DNA of 17,828 nucleotides. Origin: Desulfocapsa sp. (GTDB lineage: Bacteria > Desulfobacterota > Desulfobulbia > Desulfobulbales > Desulfocapsaceae). Of this stretch, positions 1 through 8,234 are shown piece by piece. The notes beneath the pieces were generated by a model. That model made no database searches, had not been told where the DNA came from, and worked only from the letters and a program-made list of their open reading frames with translations. The translations under genes were made by a program, and so were the position numbers. How positions within the stretch are numbered: the first letter of the stretch is position 1; each line of letters begins with the position of its first letter. Where the stretch lies: positions 1-17,828 of the forward strand of contig JAOZTO010000005.1 of the NCBI GenBank assembly GCA_029942265.1, in the 5' to 3' direction.

Positions 1-2
1 AA

Positions 3-1976
3 ATTCTTTTAGCTATTAATGAACTTTCTGCATCAGATTCCGGTGAAATCCACAGCAGTGATGTACTTCTTGAGAAATGCTGTAAAATCATTATGCAAAA
101 GCAGGAATACTGCCTGATTTGGGTTGGAAAACGTGATGATGATGGTAAGGCTATAACTCCTATAGTTGCACTCACCTCTGCTGATATCCCTGAACACGAT
201 TGCATGTATCTTGTTGAACAGGTCGTTACAGAGATGGATGAAAGTAACCCTGCCGCCAAAGCACTTCTCAGCAAACACTATATTATCAATCAAGACGTCC
301 GTTCTCAGTACACATCGAAAGCATTTCAGGAAATATCTTACAAAACTGGCTTTAGATCGTCTGCGTCCTGGCCCTTAAACTATAAATCGAAAGAATTTGG
401 TGTCATTAACATCCATTCAGAGAAAGTTAACTGTTTTTCAGATGAAGAAATTTCATTTTTACAAACAGTTATTGCTGATATTTCACTCGCTCTCTATTCT
501 CAGAATATTGCAAACGAGATGCAGATAGAAAGGGATTTCAACAGAGAAATCGTCAATACCATGCAGGCTCTACTTATTTCCATCTCACCATGCGGCAAGA
601 TTCTTTCATTCAATCAAAAAGCTGAAGAAGTTACTGGTTACAAGGAACATGAAGTAATCGATAAATACTGGGTCGATATTCTTATGGCAGATAACCACAG
701 AAAAGCCAACCAACAATTCTTGAGTCATGCATTAAAAGGCCATCGTGAACAAATGAATTTTGAGTCTTGCCTACTCACTAAAGAAAAACAGGAACGATTT
801 ATAAACTGGCACGCATCATTTCGTCAAAACATAGAACAGGGAAAACTTGGATTAGTTCTTTTTGGCATAGATGTCACAGGAAAACTTCAGGTTGACCAAG
901 ATCTCAAACAGGCGATTTTGCAGTGGGAAAACATTTTCACAGCAATTCAAGATCCTGCATTGATAGTCTCGACAGATTCCGTAATTCTTGATGCAAATCC
1001 TGCAACATTTACAGCTGCAAGGAAGACACGATCCGAAGTTATTGGTCACAAGATATGCGATATTTTGCACTTAGGCCGTGCTAATGACATTGCCTGCCCA
1101 CTCGAAGATCTTGTAAAATCGAACAAAAGTAGAATTATAGAAACAAAACTACGAGGATTACACGGAAACTACCTGCTCACTATCAGCCCCTTACATATGC
1201 CCGGTAATGGACAAAATGCCGCTCTTCTTGTAGCCAGAGACTTAACCGAAGAAGAATTAATGAAAGCTGAGGCATTACGCTCAGCACAGCTTGCTTCTGT
1301 TGGAGAACTTGCAGCAGGTGTTGCTCATGAAATCAACAATCCAATAAATGGCATAATAAATTACGCACAGATCATCTTAGATTCTCCAGATGAACCAGAT
1401 ACCGAAGATATTCTTTTGAGGATCAAAAAGGAAGGTAAACGAATAGCATCAATTGTTTCAAACCTTTTGGATTTCTCACGAAGGCATGAAGAATCTCCTG
1501 AAGAAGTTTCTATAAAGACAATAATTTCCAATTGCCTTGAGCTTGTAAATCACCGATTAAAAAAAGACACTATACTCCTTGAACTCAGCTTGCCAGACGA
1601 TCTTCCATTAGTTTATTGCAACAGCCATCAGATACAACAAGTTTTGCTTAACATTCTTTCCAATGCTCGTTATGCACTCAATGAGCATTTTCCCAAGCAC
1701 GATCCCTTAAAAAAACTCTGTATCACCGGTACTACAGTCACACAATCAAATGAACGATTTGTACGCATAACACTTACAGATTATGGTTCAGGCATCGAAC
1801 AGGATCGTATAGATCGAGTTTTTGATCCGTTTTACTCCAGCAAACCCAAAGGTGAAGGAACAGGACTCGGATTAAGTATCAGCCACGGTCTGATGCAGGA
1901 CAACAAAGGCCATCTGAGAATTAATAGTGAACTAGGCGTATCAACTTCTCTCGTCGTTGATCTTCCAATTTCATAA
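3..1976 (+). CDS. GAF-PAS-PAS sensor histidine kinase, 5' end outside the window
   Basis: Two-component sensor kinase, apparently soluble in the visible part. The frame is open from base 3, and the residues before the first ATG (93) read as the start of a GAF domain, so that ATG is probably internal. Order by position: GAF to about 520, PAS1 about 530-890, PAS2 about 910-1250, HisKA about 1280-1490, HATPase_c about 1590-1973. The phosphoacceptor motif VAHEINNP has its His codon at 1326-1328. An N box (LLNILSNARYAL), G1 (DYGSGIE), F box (FDPFYSSK) and G2 (GEGTGLGLS, 1851-1877) are all intact, so the kinase should be active. PAS2 holds a Cys pair (ICDI...ACPL), a spacing seen in many PAS domains of anaerobes. 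The PAS-only gene follows 30 bp later and a sigma54 response regulator lies beyond it, so this kinase is the natural partner of that regulator (inference). Confidence 0.93.
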   Translation: MLLAINELSASDSGEIHSSDVLLEKCCKIIMQKQEYCLIWVGKRDDDGKAITPIVALTSADIPEHDCMYLVEQVVTEMDESNPAAKALLSKHYIINQDVRSQYTSKAFQEISYKTGFRSSASWPLNYKSKEFGVINIHSEKVNCFSDEEISFLQTVIADISLALYSQNIANEMQIERDFNREIVNTMQALLISISPCGKILSFNQKAEEVTGYKEHEVIDKYWVDILMADNHRKANQQFLSHALKGHREQMNFESCLLTKEKQERFINWHASFRQNIEQGKLGLVLFGIDVTGKLQVDQDLKQAILQWENIFTAIQDPALIVSTDSVILDANPATFTAARKTRSEVIGHKICDILHLGRANDIACPLEDLVKSNKSRIIETKLRGLHGNYLLTISPLHMPGNGQNAALLVARDLTEEELMKAEALRSAQLASVGELAAGVAHEINNPINGIINYAQIILDSPDEPDTEDILLRIKKEGKRIASIVSNLLDFSRRHEESPEEVSIKTIISNCLELVNHRLKKDTILLELSLPDDLPLVYCNSHQIQQVLLNILSNARYALNEHFPKHDPLKKLCITGTTVTQSNERFVRITLTDYGSGIEQDRIDRVFDPFYSSKPKGEGTGLGLSISHGLMQDNKGHLRINSELGVSTSLVVDLPIS

Positions 1977-2006
1977 AATAGTTACAAAAAACAATAGGAG
2001 TAACAG

Positions 2007-3128
2007 ATGAACAAATCTTTCAAGCCAATAGTTTTACTGTCAGTATCATTTTTCTTTACTGCTGTTTTACTCTACTTTTTTGACGATAAAATAAGCAATA
2101 CCTGTGCGGCTAATACTTATGTACCATACACCATCTGGTCATTCGTTGTTCTTGGTTTTCTTTTTGGAATAACCTGCTACATTTTTTTATGGGAAATCGG
2201 TAAATTGCAAAATGAAAATTCCTTACTCAAAAATGATCTGCAATTGTGCAGTGATTCGTTGAATAATGTTCAGTTAAACCTCGATGATGCAGTCGAAAAA
2301 AAAACTTTTGCAAAATCAGTAATAAATGCATCTCTTAATCGAGAAATTGCTGAACGTATTCAAGCGGAATCAGAAGGCATACGATTGAGAAAACGCCTCC
2401 ATGCAATCCTTAATTCAGCAGGAGATGGTATTTTTGGAATTGACACGGATGGTCGTGTAACCTTTGTAAATAAAAAAGCTATCGCTCTCCTCGGATGGAC
2501 TGAGGAAGAATTGATAGGCACCTCTCATCATGACCTTGTGCATCATACACATAAGCATGGTGGACCATTCCCTGTAGAAGATTGTCCTATATATATGGCC
2601 TACAAAGATGGACAAGTTCATTTTGAAACAAATGATGTGTTCTGGACCAAATCCGGAACCAGTTTCGCTGTTGAATACACGTCTACACCACTGATGGACA
2701 ATCAAAATTTGACAGGAGCAGTTGTAGTCTTTAAAGATATATCAAAATCAAAAAAACTGGAAAAACAACTTGAGCTTATAGTTAATTCAGCCGGTGAAGG
2801 AATTTTTGGTCTTGATGTTGACGGAGAAGTAACTTTTATGAATAAGGCTGCTTCCATAATGCTTGGTTGGGAACAAGAAGAGTTACTAGGCAAGTCACAC
2901 CACCACCTTGTTCATCACACTCATGCCGACGGAAGTCCGTATCATGAAAAAGATTGCCCAATATATATGGCATGCAAAGATGGGCAGGTTCATTTTAAAT
3001 CTGACGATGTTTTCTGGAGAAAAGATGGTACCAATTTCGCAGTTGAATACAATTCAACCCCAATCGTCGAAGGTAGACAGCTTACAGGTGCAGTAGTTGT
3101 ATTCAGAGATCTGACGACTTTTTCATAA
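2007..3128 (+). CDS. Membrane-anchored tandem PAS protein without output domain
   Basis: 373-residue sensor-only protein. Two hydrophobic helices (about 7-25 and 41-63) flank a short, probably periplasmic loop with one Cys. A polar, probably coiled-coil stretch (about 64-130) follows, then two PAS domains (about 131-246 and 255-371) that are close duplicates of each other. Both carry the same unusual block: HH(D/H)LVHHTH, then DCPIYMA, KDGQVHF, DVFW and FAVEY. No HisKA, HATPase, GGDEF, EAL or methyl-accepting domain is present, and the protein ends just after PAS2. The start is supported by AGGAG at 1995-1999. It sits between a histidine kinase and a sigma54 regulator, so it may relay a signal by PAS-PAS contact with either. 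The clustered His and Cys could bind metal, haem or a redox cofactor; this is inference. Confidence 0.85.
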   Translation: MNKSFKPIVLLSVSFFFTAVLLYFFDDKISNTCAANTYVPYTIWSFVVLGFLFGITCYIFLWEIGKLQNENSLLKNDLQLCSDSLNNVQLNLDDAVEKKTFAKSVINASLNREIAERIQAESEGIRLRKRLHAILNSAGDGIFGIDTDGRVTFVNKKAIALLGWTEEELIGTSHHDLVHHTHKHGGPFPVEDCPIYMAYKDGQVHFETNDVFWTKSGTSFAVEYTSTPLMDNQNLTGAVVVFKDISKSKKLEKQLELIVNSAGEGIFGLDVDGEVTFMNKAASIMLGWEQEELLGKSHHHLVHHTHADGSPYHEKDCPIYMACKDGQVHFKSDDVFWRKDGTNFAVEYNSTPIVEGRQLTGAVVVFRDLTTFS

Positions 3129-3131
3129 ATC

Positions 3132-3284
3132 ATATATGAGCCTGTTGATTTAATGCCTTTTGTCCCGATCTCTTCGTTAAATGAAAAATTTTATCCTCGG
3201 AATATCAACTATATGCCTGTGGTAAAATTTTACATTTATCTCGACATCGAACCAAAATGCTATTAAATCAACGGACTCATATAT
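3132..3284. repeat. 153-bp fold-back (MITE-like) inverted repeat
   Basis: The intergenic segment is one long imperfect palindrome. The outer arms, 3132-3154 and 3262-3284, pair over 23 bp with two mismatches. Pairing continues inward with small gaps (GCCTTTTG against GCATTTTG, then CGAT, TAAATG, AAAATTTTA), leaving a central loop of about 25 bases near 3198-3222. Termini read ATATATGAG...CTCATATAT, compatible with a TA target duplication, but this is not proven. It could be a non-autonomous miniature element or a structured leader for the regulator gene that starts 21 bp downstream. Confidence 0.7.
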
Positions 3285-3305
3285 TGGGGAATTATTGGAG
3301 GTAAA

Positions 3306-5123
3306 ATGAGTACAAACAGTGTAGTGAACACACCCATATTGGTAGTTGATGATGAAGAATCATTACGACATACCTTCAAAATTTTTCTTAAACGTGAAGG
3401 ATATGGCCCTATCGTTTTAGCTTCAAGTTTTGAAGAAGCAATGAATGAAATTAGCTCCCAGCCCTTTGATCTTGTTATTAGCGACATTGTCCTTGGCGGT
3501 AATACAGGTATTGATCTTCTTAAAAGAATCAGAGAACTAAACATTTCTTGTCCTGTCATTATGGTCACAGGATATCCAAATGTTGATACTGCCTCCGATG
3601 CCTTACGTTTTGGTGCATTTGATTATATCCAAAAACCTGTAGAGAAGGAACAACTTCTTAAAACTACAAGACTTGCCCTACAACAGTATCAACTAGAACT
3701 GGAAAAGCAGAGAGTTGAAGAAGAAAAGGAACAGTATCGCTTTTATCTCGACACATTATTTAGAAGTGTTTCTGACAGCATTATGACCATTGATGGTAGT
3801 TTGAATATTGTAAAAATGAACCAAGCTGCCAGATCTTTCTTTGGTCCTATAAATGCTGCAATCCAAGAGGGCTGTAATCTTGCTGTTGCCTGTGGCAATA
3901 CCAAGACCTGTTTTTTTAAAGATGATGCAGAAAAAGTATTACGATCTGGAATTGAAATCAAAGAACATAGAATTGAGTTTACTACCGAGTCAATGCTACA
4001 TAAAGTAATCTCAATCTGTATCTCTCCTTTAGAGGACGGTCGTGGAGGTTTTCTCGGGGTTGTCATCGTTATTCGAGATATGACAATTATTACTGAACAG
4101 AATCATTCAAAACAGCGCGGCACCTTCCACAGAATGATAGGTGGCAGCCCTGTTATGCAGAGCGTTTATACGATAATTGAAAATGTTGGTAAGGTTGATT
4201 CTGCGGTTCTCATTACTGGTGAAAGTGGTACAGGTAAGGAACTTGCCACAGAGGCTCTTCACCTTGAATCCCATCGTGAAAAACGTCCACTTGTAAAAGT
4301 TGATTGCACAGCAATTCCAGAAAATCTTCTTGAGAGTGAACTTTTCGGTCACAAAAAAGGATCATTTACAGGAGCCGATCAAGATCGAATGGGACGAATT
4401 CTTCAAGCCGATGGAGGAACACTTTTTCTTGATGAAATAGGTGACATCTCCTCCATGATGCAACTCCGCCTATTGCGATTTCTTCAGGAAAAAACATTTT
4501 ACCCTGTGGGGCGTGATACTGCAATACAAGTCGATGTACGTATTATTGCAGCAACAAATGCTGATCTTCGTGAACAGGTTCAGCAGGGAAAATTTAGAGA
4601 AGACCTCTATTTTCGCCTTCGAGTTATTGATATTATTCTTCCACCCTTAAGAGAACGAACAGGAGACATTCCATTACTCGCCAACCACTTTATTAAACAC
4701 TATACCCAACAAATGAGAAAAGCCATTACTGGCATTTCGGATCAAGCGATGACACTCCTAGATCAATACCATTGGCCTGGCAATATCAGAGAACTTGAAC
4801 ATGTTATTGAACGCGCCTGTGTTCTATGTAATGGTGTAACACTCTCCAAAGAACTGCTACCAGCTGAAATCCTACATCAACAGATACCATTGCCAAATAC
4901 AGGAACAACAGGATTCCAACAAAACAATGAATTTACGCAGCAATTACCCAACACATATAGTCACCCCTTCCATGAAAATAGCCTGGAAAGCAGAATCATA
5001 GCTGCCTTACAAAAAAGTGGTGGCAATAAGGCAAAAGCGGCACGACTTCTCAGTATTGATCGCTCAACCTTGTATCGTAAATTAAAAGAACTCCAGATAG
5101 ACCTGAGTAATTTTGACCTATAA
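3306..5123 (+). CDS. Sigma54-dependent response regulator (REC-PAS-AAA+-Fis HTH)
   Basis: 605-residue NtrC-family activator. The receiver (about 8-125) has the acidic pair D15/D16, phosphoacceptor D60 in LVISDIVLGG, T88 and K110 in IQKPV, so it should be phosphorylatable. A coiled linker leads to a PAS domain (about 145-262) with three evenly spaced cysteines, C190, C196 and C202. The AAA+ sigma54-interaction domain (about 275-510) has Walker A GESGTGKE (305-312), the sigma54 contact loop as GSFTGA (352-357, a known variant of GAFTGA) and Walker B TLFLDEIGD. A Fis-type helix-turn-helix lies at about 560-597 (GGNKAKAARLLSIDRSTLYRKL). A TTGGAGG ribosome site at 3295-3301 supports the start. It probably answers the upstream kinase. 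The sigma54 promoter 267 bp downstream of its stop is an obvious candidate target (inference). Confidence 0.95.
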   Translation: MSTNSVVNTPILVVDDEESLRHTFKIFLKREGYGPIVLASSFEEAMNEISSQPFDLVISDIVLGGNTGIDLLKRIRELNISCPVIMVTGYPNVDTASDALRFGAFDYIQKPVEKEQLLKTTRLALQQYQLELEKQRVEEEKEQYRFYLDTLFRSVSDSIMTIDGSLNIVKMNQAARSFFGPINAAIQEGCNLAVACGNTKTCFFKDDAEKVLRSGIEIKEHRIEFTTESMLHKVISICISPLEDGRGGFLGVVIVIRDMTIITEQNHSKQRGTFHRMIGGSPVMQSVYTIIENVGKVDSAVLITGESGTGKELATEALHLESHREKRPLVKVDCTAIPENLLESELFGHKKGSFTGADQDRMGRILQADGGTLFLDEIGDISSMMQLRLLRFLQEKTFYPVGRDTAIQVDVRIIAATNADLREQVQQGKFREDLYFRLRVIDIILPPLRERTGDIPLLANHFIKHYTQQMRKAITGISDQAMTLLDQYHWPGNIRELEHVIERACVLCNGVTLSKELLPAEILHQQIPLPNTGTTGFQQNNEFTQQLPNTYSHPFHENSLESRIIAALQKSGGNKAKAARLLSIDRSTLYRKLKELQIDLSNFDL

Positions 5124-5131
5124 GCCCTCGC

Positions 5132-5169
5132 ATGTGCCACACTTGTGCCTGATCACAAGTGTGGCACAT
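5132..5169. repeat. Perfect 16-bp inverted repeat, terminator or enhancer candidate
   Basis: Arms 5132-5147 and 5154-5169 are exactly complementary around a 6-base loop, 8 bases after the regulator's stop codon. A second small hairpin (CGGCA-CTTA-TGCCG, 5171-5184) follows. Neither is followed by a T tract, so a classic intrinsic terminator is not assured. A dyad about 220 bp upstream of a sigma54 promoter could instead be an upstream activator site for a Fis-type HTH dimer. Confidence 0.55.
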
Positions 5170-5220
5170 ACGGCACTTATGCCGCACGACGCCTTCATCA
5201 CACACGCCGTTCCATCCGAC

Positions 5221-5250
5221 ACGATAACACATTGAGTTATCGTCACTTTT
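5221..5250 (+). terminator. Possible intrinsic terminator of the left signalling cluster
   Basis: ACGATAAC (5221-5228) pairs perfectly with GTTATCGT (5236-5243) around a 7-base loop, followed by CACTTTT. The stem is short and AT-rich and the T tract is weak, so this is only a candidate. Together with the two hairpins upstream it would separate the regulator gene from the operon that starts near 5417. Confidence 0.35.
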
Positions 5251-5358
5251 CACAAAACACCAATATATCCCCTCAATAATTCCTTTATTCAGCAACTCCC
5301 CCCCCCCAAGACACCACATCGAAGCAAAATAACTTTTTTCAATTGTATTATCCGTAAG

Positions 5359-5367
5359 TTATCCACA
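5359..5367 (+). other. Single sequence matching the DnaA-box consensus
   Basis: TTATCCACA matches the classical 9-mer DnaA box exactly. Only one copy was noticed and there is no AT-rich unwinding element or dnaA/dnaN gene nearby, so it is not evidence of an origin. At most it could modulate the adjacent promoter. Confidence 0.2.
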
Positions 5368-5375
5368 TTAGCAAT

Positions 5376-5389
5376 TTGACAATTGTCAA
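5376..5389. promoter_or_regulatory. 14-bp perfect palindrome, possible operator
   Basis: TTGACAATTGTCAA is a perfect palindrome that abuts the -24 element of the sigma54 promoter. Its first half is also a consensus sigma70 -35 box (TTGACA), with TATGTG at 5398-5403 as a weak -10 after 16 bp. It may therefore be a repressor operator, part of an overlapping housekeeping promoter, or both. Confidence 0.4.
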
Positions 5390-5405
5390 TGGCACCATAT
5401 GTGCA
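5390..5405 (+). promoter_or_regulatory. Sigma54 (-24/-12) promoter
   Basis: TGGCACCATATGTGCA fits the sigma54 consensus TGGCACN5TTGCA with one mismatch. The invariant GG (5391-5392) and GC (5403-5404) are separated by exactly 10 bases, as required. Transcription would start near 5417, giving a leader of about 35 bases with AGGAG at 5441-5445 before the ATG at 5452. It follows a gene for a sigma54 activator and would drive the transposase-like/ftsH/cytochrome gene run. Confidence 0.65.
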
Positions 5406-5451
5406 ATAACTCAAATTAGAGTGGATACGTACACTATTCCCAGGAGAAACA

Positions 5452-6354
5452 ATGGCACGCTTGTCAAACACAATACAATCTTTTCCAACAACACTTTCAG
5501 AATTTCACACATTCTTTAAGGATGAAAAAACTTGTCTTGAATTTCTTTTTGCAAGACGCTGGCCCGAAGGTTTCACATGTCCCTATTGCACCTGGCTCAA
5601 CAAAGAGCTGCAACCATCCAAGACCATAGTGTGTGGTCATTGTGGCCACCCGACATCCATTACAACTAACACTATTATGCATGGCACCAAGAAGCCCCTC
5701 TCACAATGGCTATTGTGCATATGGTGGCTAACATCGTCAGATGGTGGGCACAGTGCAAAAGCCCTACAACGATTGCTACATCTTTCAAGCTATCAAACTG
5801 CCTGGACATGGTTACAAAAATTACGAATGGCTATGGCTAATGCAGACAAACTAAAATGCAGACAAACGGTGGAAATATCCACAGCGACAATATCATCAGG
5901 AGGCGAAATTCTTTCGAATATTCCTATTATAGCAGCTGCCGAAATCATTTTACCAGCTGGTATAACGGGACGCATAAAGTTACAAAGAATTGATTCAGTA
6001 AACTGTACAACCGTCATACAATTTATACATAATTCCGTTGAGCCTGGTGCTTCTCTTATTGTACCTGAATATAGTTCTTTTAAAAATATTCCTTCCAATG
6101 CGTATGTAAGTATCAATAGTTCTTCATCACACAAAACCAGGGAAATCATTGAAAGTTTTAAGCTATGGATTAATAAAATCCACCGAGGAGGTGTTGCTGC
6201 TAAACACCTTCAACTCTATCTTGATGAATTTTGTTTTCACTGTAATGCAACAATGCTGATTGATAGAGAGGCCATCTTCGAACTTCTCATCTCAGGCGTT
6301 CTCAGTCAAAAATCAGTTTCTTATAAGCATTTAACATCACCTACAGGAGAGTAA
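5452..6354 (+). CDS. Catalytically degenerate ISXO2/IS1595-type transposase homologue
   Basis: 300 residues resembling IS1595-family transposases over nearly full length. An N-terminal zinc ribbon (C43-x2-C46, C61-x2-C64) is followed by the usual helical region (WLLCIWWLTSSDGGHSAKAL) and then an RNase-H-like region with family landmarks (GRIKLQRI, NSVEPGASLI, KHLQLYLDEF). Against my recollection of the family, VEVDETYxGG is replaced by VEISTATISSGG (first Asp becomes S143). TDGWSGY is replaced by VPEYSSF (second Asp becomes P205). Only a late acidic residue (E259) remains, so transposition activity is unlikely. The frame is otherwise open and complete, has a good ribosome site and ends 3 bp before ftsH, and I saw no terminal inverted repeats around it. 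This points to a domesticated protein, perhaps a DNA-binding regulator or an FtsH substrate or adaptor; its function is unknown. Confidence 0.75.
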   Translation: MARLSNTIQSFPTTLSEFHTFFKDEKTCLEFLFARRWPEGFTCPYCTWLNKELQPSKTIVCGHCGHPTSITTNTIMHGTKKPLSQWLLCIWWLTSSDGGHSAKALQRLLHLSSYQTAWTWLQKLRMAMANADKLKCRQTVEISTATISSGGEILSNIPIIAAAEIILPAGITGRIKLQRIDSVNCTTVIQFIHNSVEPGASLIVPEYSSFKNIPSNAYVSINSSSSHKTREIIESFKLWINKIHRGGVAAKHLQLYLDEFCFHCNATMLIDREAIFELLISGVLSQKSVSYKHLTSPTGE

Positions 6355-6357
6355 AAA

Positions 6358-8175
6358 ATGTCTCAAATTCAAATAGGACTACTCGTACTTCTCCTTACTT
6401 TTCTTGGTGTGGTTGGATACAATGTTTATCTCCACGAATCAACTACATCTGAAATTTCCTACACCACATTTGTTGAACTAGTCGAAAAGGGAACGATTAA
6501 CAAAATTCACTTAAAAGGTGGACAGGTTAAAGGTTCATACCATGCAGGTAGCGAATTTAGTTCTTTTATACCTGATGTGGCAGCATTACTTCCTGTATTA
6601 AAAAAATATTCAGTAGAGATCACAGCAGAAAAAGATAGTGCAAATATGACTGGATTCCTTAATTCGATGGTTCCAGTATTCCTGATTCTTGGTGGATATA
6701 TGATTTTCTCAAGGATGCAGAAAGGCGGCAAATCAGGTTTCGGAAACACAAAGAAAAATATTTTCAATCCAAGAACAGACTCCAACCTACGTTTTAATGA
6801 TGTTGCAGGAATCAGTGAAGCAAGAACCGAATTAGTGGAAATAGTAGATTCCCTAAAAAATCCTGATAAATTTTCAACTCTTGGTGGCTACATTCCTAAA
6901 GGAGTACTACTCCAAGGCCCTCCAGGAACCGGTAAAACGCTACTTGCAAAAGCAATCGCAGGTGAGGCATCAGTGCCCTTCTATTCAATTGGTGGATCTG
7001 ATTTTGTGGAAATGTTTGTTGGTGTTGGAGCCTCAAGAGTACGTGACCTTTTCACAGAAGCCAAAAAGAATGCTCCATGTATCATCTTTATAGATGAAAT
7101 CGATGCCATTGGTGGAAAAAGAAGTGGTGGTAATGCAAGCGGATCCAATGATGAACGAGAACAAACGCTCAATGCTCTACTGGTTGAAATGGATGGTTTC
7201 GATTCCGATCAAACAGTTATCATAATTGCTGCAACCAACCGACCTGACATACTTGATCCTGCTCTTCTTCGACCTGGCCGATTTGATAGGCAGGTCACAA
7301 TCACGCTACCAGATGTGAAGGGACGACATAAAATACTGGAAGTCCATGCTAAAAAAATAATTCTTGCCAATGGCATTAATCTCTCAGATATCGCACGTTC
7401 AATTCCTGGATTCAGTGGTGCTGAAATTGCCAACCTTGTTAATGAAGCTGCTCTTATGGCAGCTCGTCACAACAAATCAGCTGTTGAAATCTCCGATTTT
7501 GAAGAAGCAAAAGATAAAATTAGCCTTGGACTTGAACGCAAAAATGCCGTCATAAATGAAAAAGATAGAAGGGTTACGGCCTATCACGAAGCAGGACATG
7601 CTATCACGGCAAAACTCTTACCAGAAACTGATCCAGTTCACAAAATCAGTATCATTCCACGTGGCCAAGCCTTAGGTCTCACTCAACAATTACCTCTTGA
7701 TGATAAATATACTTACTCAAGAGAGTATCTCATCAATAGAATTAAAATTCTTATGGGAGGTCGAATTGCTGAAGAGATTATTTTTGATCATCAGACCACT
7801 GGTGCTAGTAATGACATTGTTGTAGCCACAGAAATTGCCACTCGTCTAGTATGTGAATTTGGAATGAGTTCCACGATTGGCCCCATAGCCTACATGCAGG
7901 AACAATCAGGATTTCTTGGTGGAAACTCAGTAATGAAACCATACAGTGAAAAAACAGCTGAACGTATCGACAATGAAATTAAGTCGATAGTTGATCAATG
8001 TTATTTTGAGACTAAAGAACTACTCACAAGTAACAATAAATTCCTTCATAAACTTGCTGAAGCACTTTTGGTTAACGAAACTGTTGATGGAGAAGAAATG
8101 GATATCGTTTATCAATGTTATGTAAATGAAGTGAAAATTGAAAAGAAATTATTGAATACAGCAAGGAGGATTTAA
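6358..8175 (+). CDS. ftsH: FtsH-type membrane AAA+ zinc metalloprotease
   Basis: 605-residue ATP-dependent protease that degrades membrane and soluble proteins, acting as an inner-membrane hexamer. TM1 lies at about 5-24, a periplasmic domain of about 75 residues follows, and TM2 is at about 100-118. The AAA+ module has Walker A GPPGTGKT (187-194), the pore motif FVGVGA, Walker [11 protein letters not shown], the second region of homology ([19 protein letters not shown]) and a peptidase with HEAGH (H410, E411, H414) and third zinc ligand D486 in TTGASND. All catalytic residues are present. It lacks the usual ftsH neighbours (tilS, folP, hpt), and sits between a transposase-like gene and a cytochrome complex. 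I therefore infer a specialised paralogue, perhaps for assembly or turnover of the adjacent membrane complex. The start is supported by AGGAGA (6346-6351) overlapping the previous stop. Confidence 0.95.
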   Translation: MSQIQIGLLVLLLTFLGVVGYNVYLHESTTSEISYTTFVELVEKGTINKIHLKGGQVKGSYHAGSEFSSFIPDVAALLPVLKKYSVEITAEKDSANMTGFLNSMVPVFLILGGYMIFSRMQKGGKSGFGNTKKNIFNPRTDSNLRFNDVAGISEARTELVEIVDSLKNPDKFSTLGGYIPKGVLLQGPPGTGKTLLAKAIAGEASVPFYSIGGSDFVEMFVGVGASRVRDLFTEAKKNAPCIIFIDEIDAIGGKRSGGNASGSNDEREQTLNALLVEMDGFDSDQTVIIIAATNRPDILDPALLRPGRFDRQVTITLPDVKGRHKILEVHAKKIILANGINLSDIARSIPGFSGAEIANLVNEAALMAARHNKSAVEISDFEEAKDKISLGLERKNAVINEKDRRVTAYHEAGHAITAKLLPETDPVHKISIIPRGQALGLTQQLPLDDKYTYSREYLINRIKILMGGRIAEEIIFDHQTTGASNDIVVATEIATRLVCEFGMSSTIGPIAYMQEQSGFLGGNSVMKPYSEKTAERIDNEIKSIVDQCYFETKELLTSNNKFLHKLAEALLVNETVDGEEMDIVYQCYVNEVKIEKKLLNTARRI

Positions 8176-8234
8176 TAAAAACATAGCAACACTTAAATAT
8201 AATTACGTTTTGATTATTTGCAAAGGAGGAAACA

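Noticed and set aside
93..95. ATG as the true start of the first kinase gene
   Set aside because: The frame is open back to base 3, the upstream residues look like the beginning of the GAF domain, and no ribosome site precedes this ATG.
5050..5319. Small - strand reading frame in the hairpin-rich intergenic region
   Set aside because: It crosses the regulator's 3' end, the hairpins and the poly-C run, has no ribosome site and resembles no protein family.
5359..5367. Replication origin suggested by a perfect DnaA-box match
   Set aside because: Only a single box was found, with no cluster, no AT-rich unwinding region and no replication genes.
5793..6149. 118-codon - strand frame
   Set aside because: It lies wholly inside the transposase-like gene in a different frame and shows no domain; it is a shadow frame.
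5452..6354. An active insertion sequence
   Set aside because: Catalytic Asp positions are lost, no flanking inverted or direct repeats were seen, and the gene is packed into an operon.
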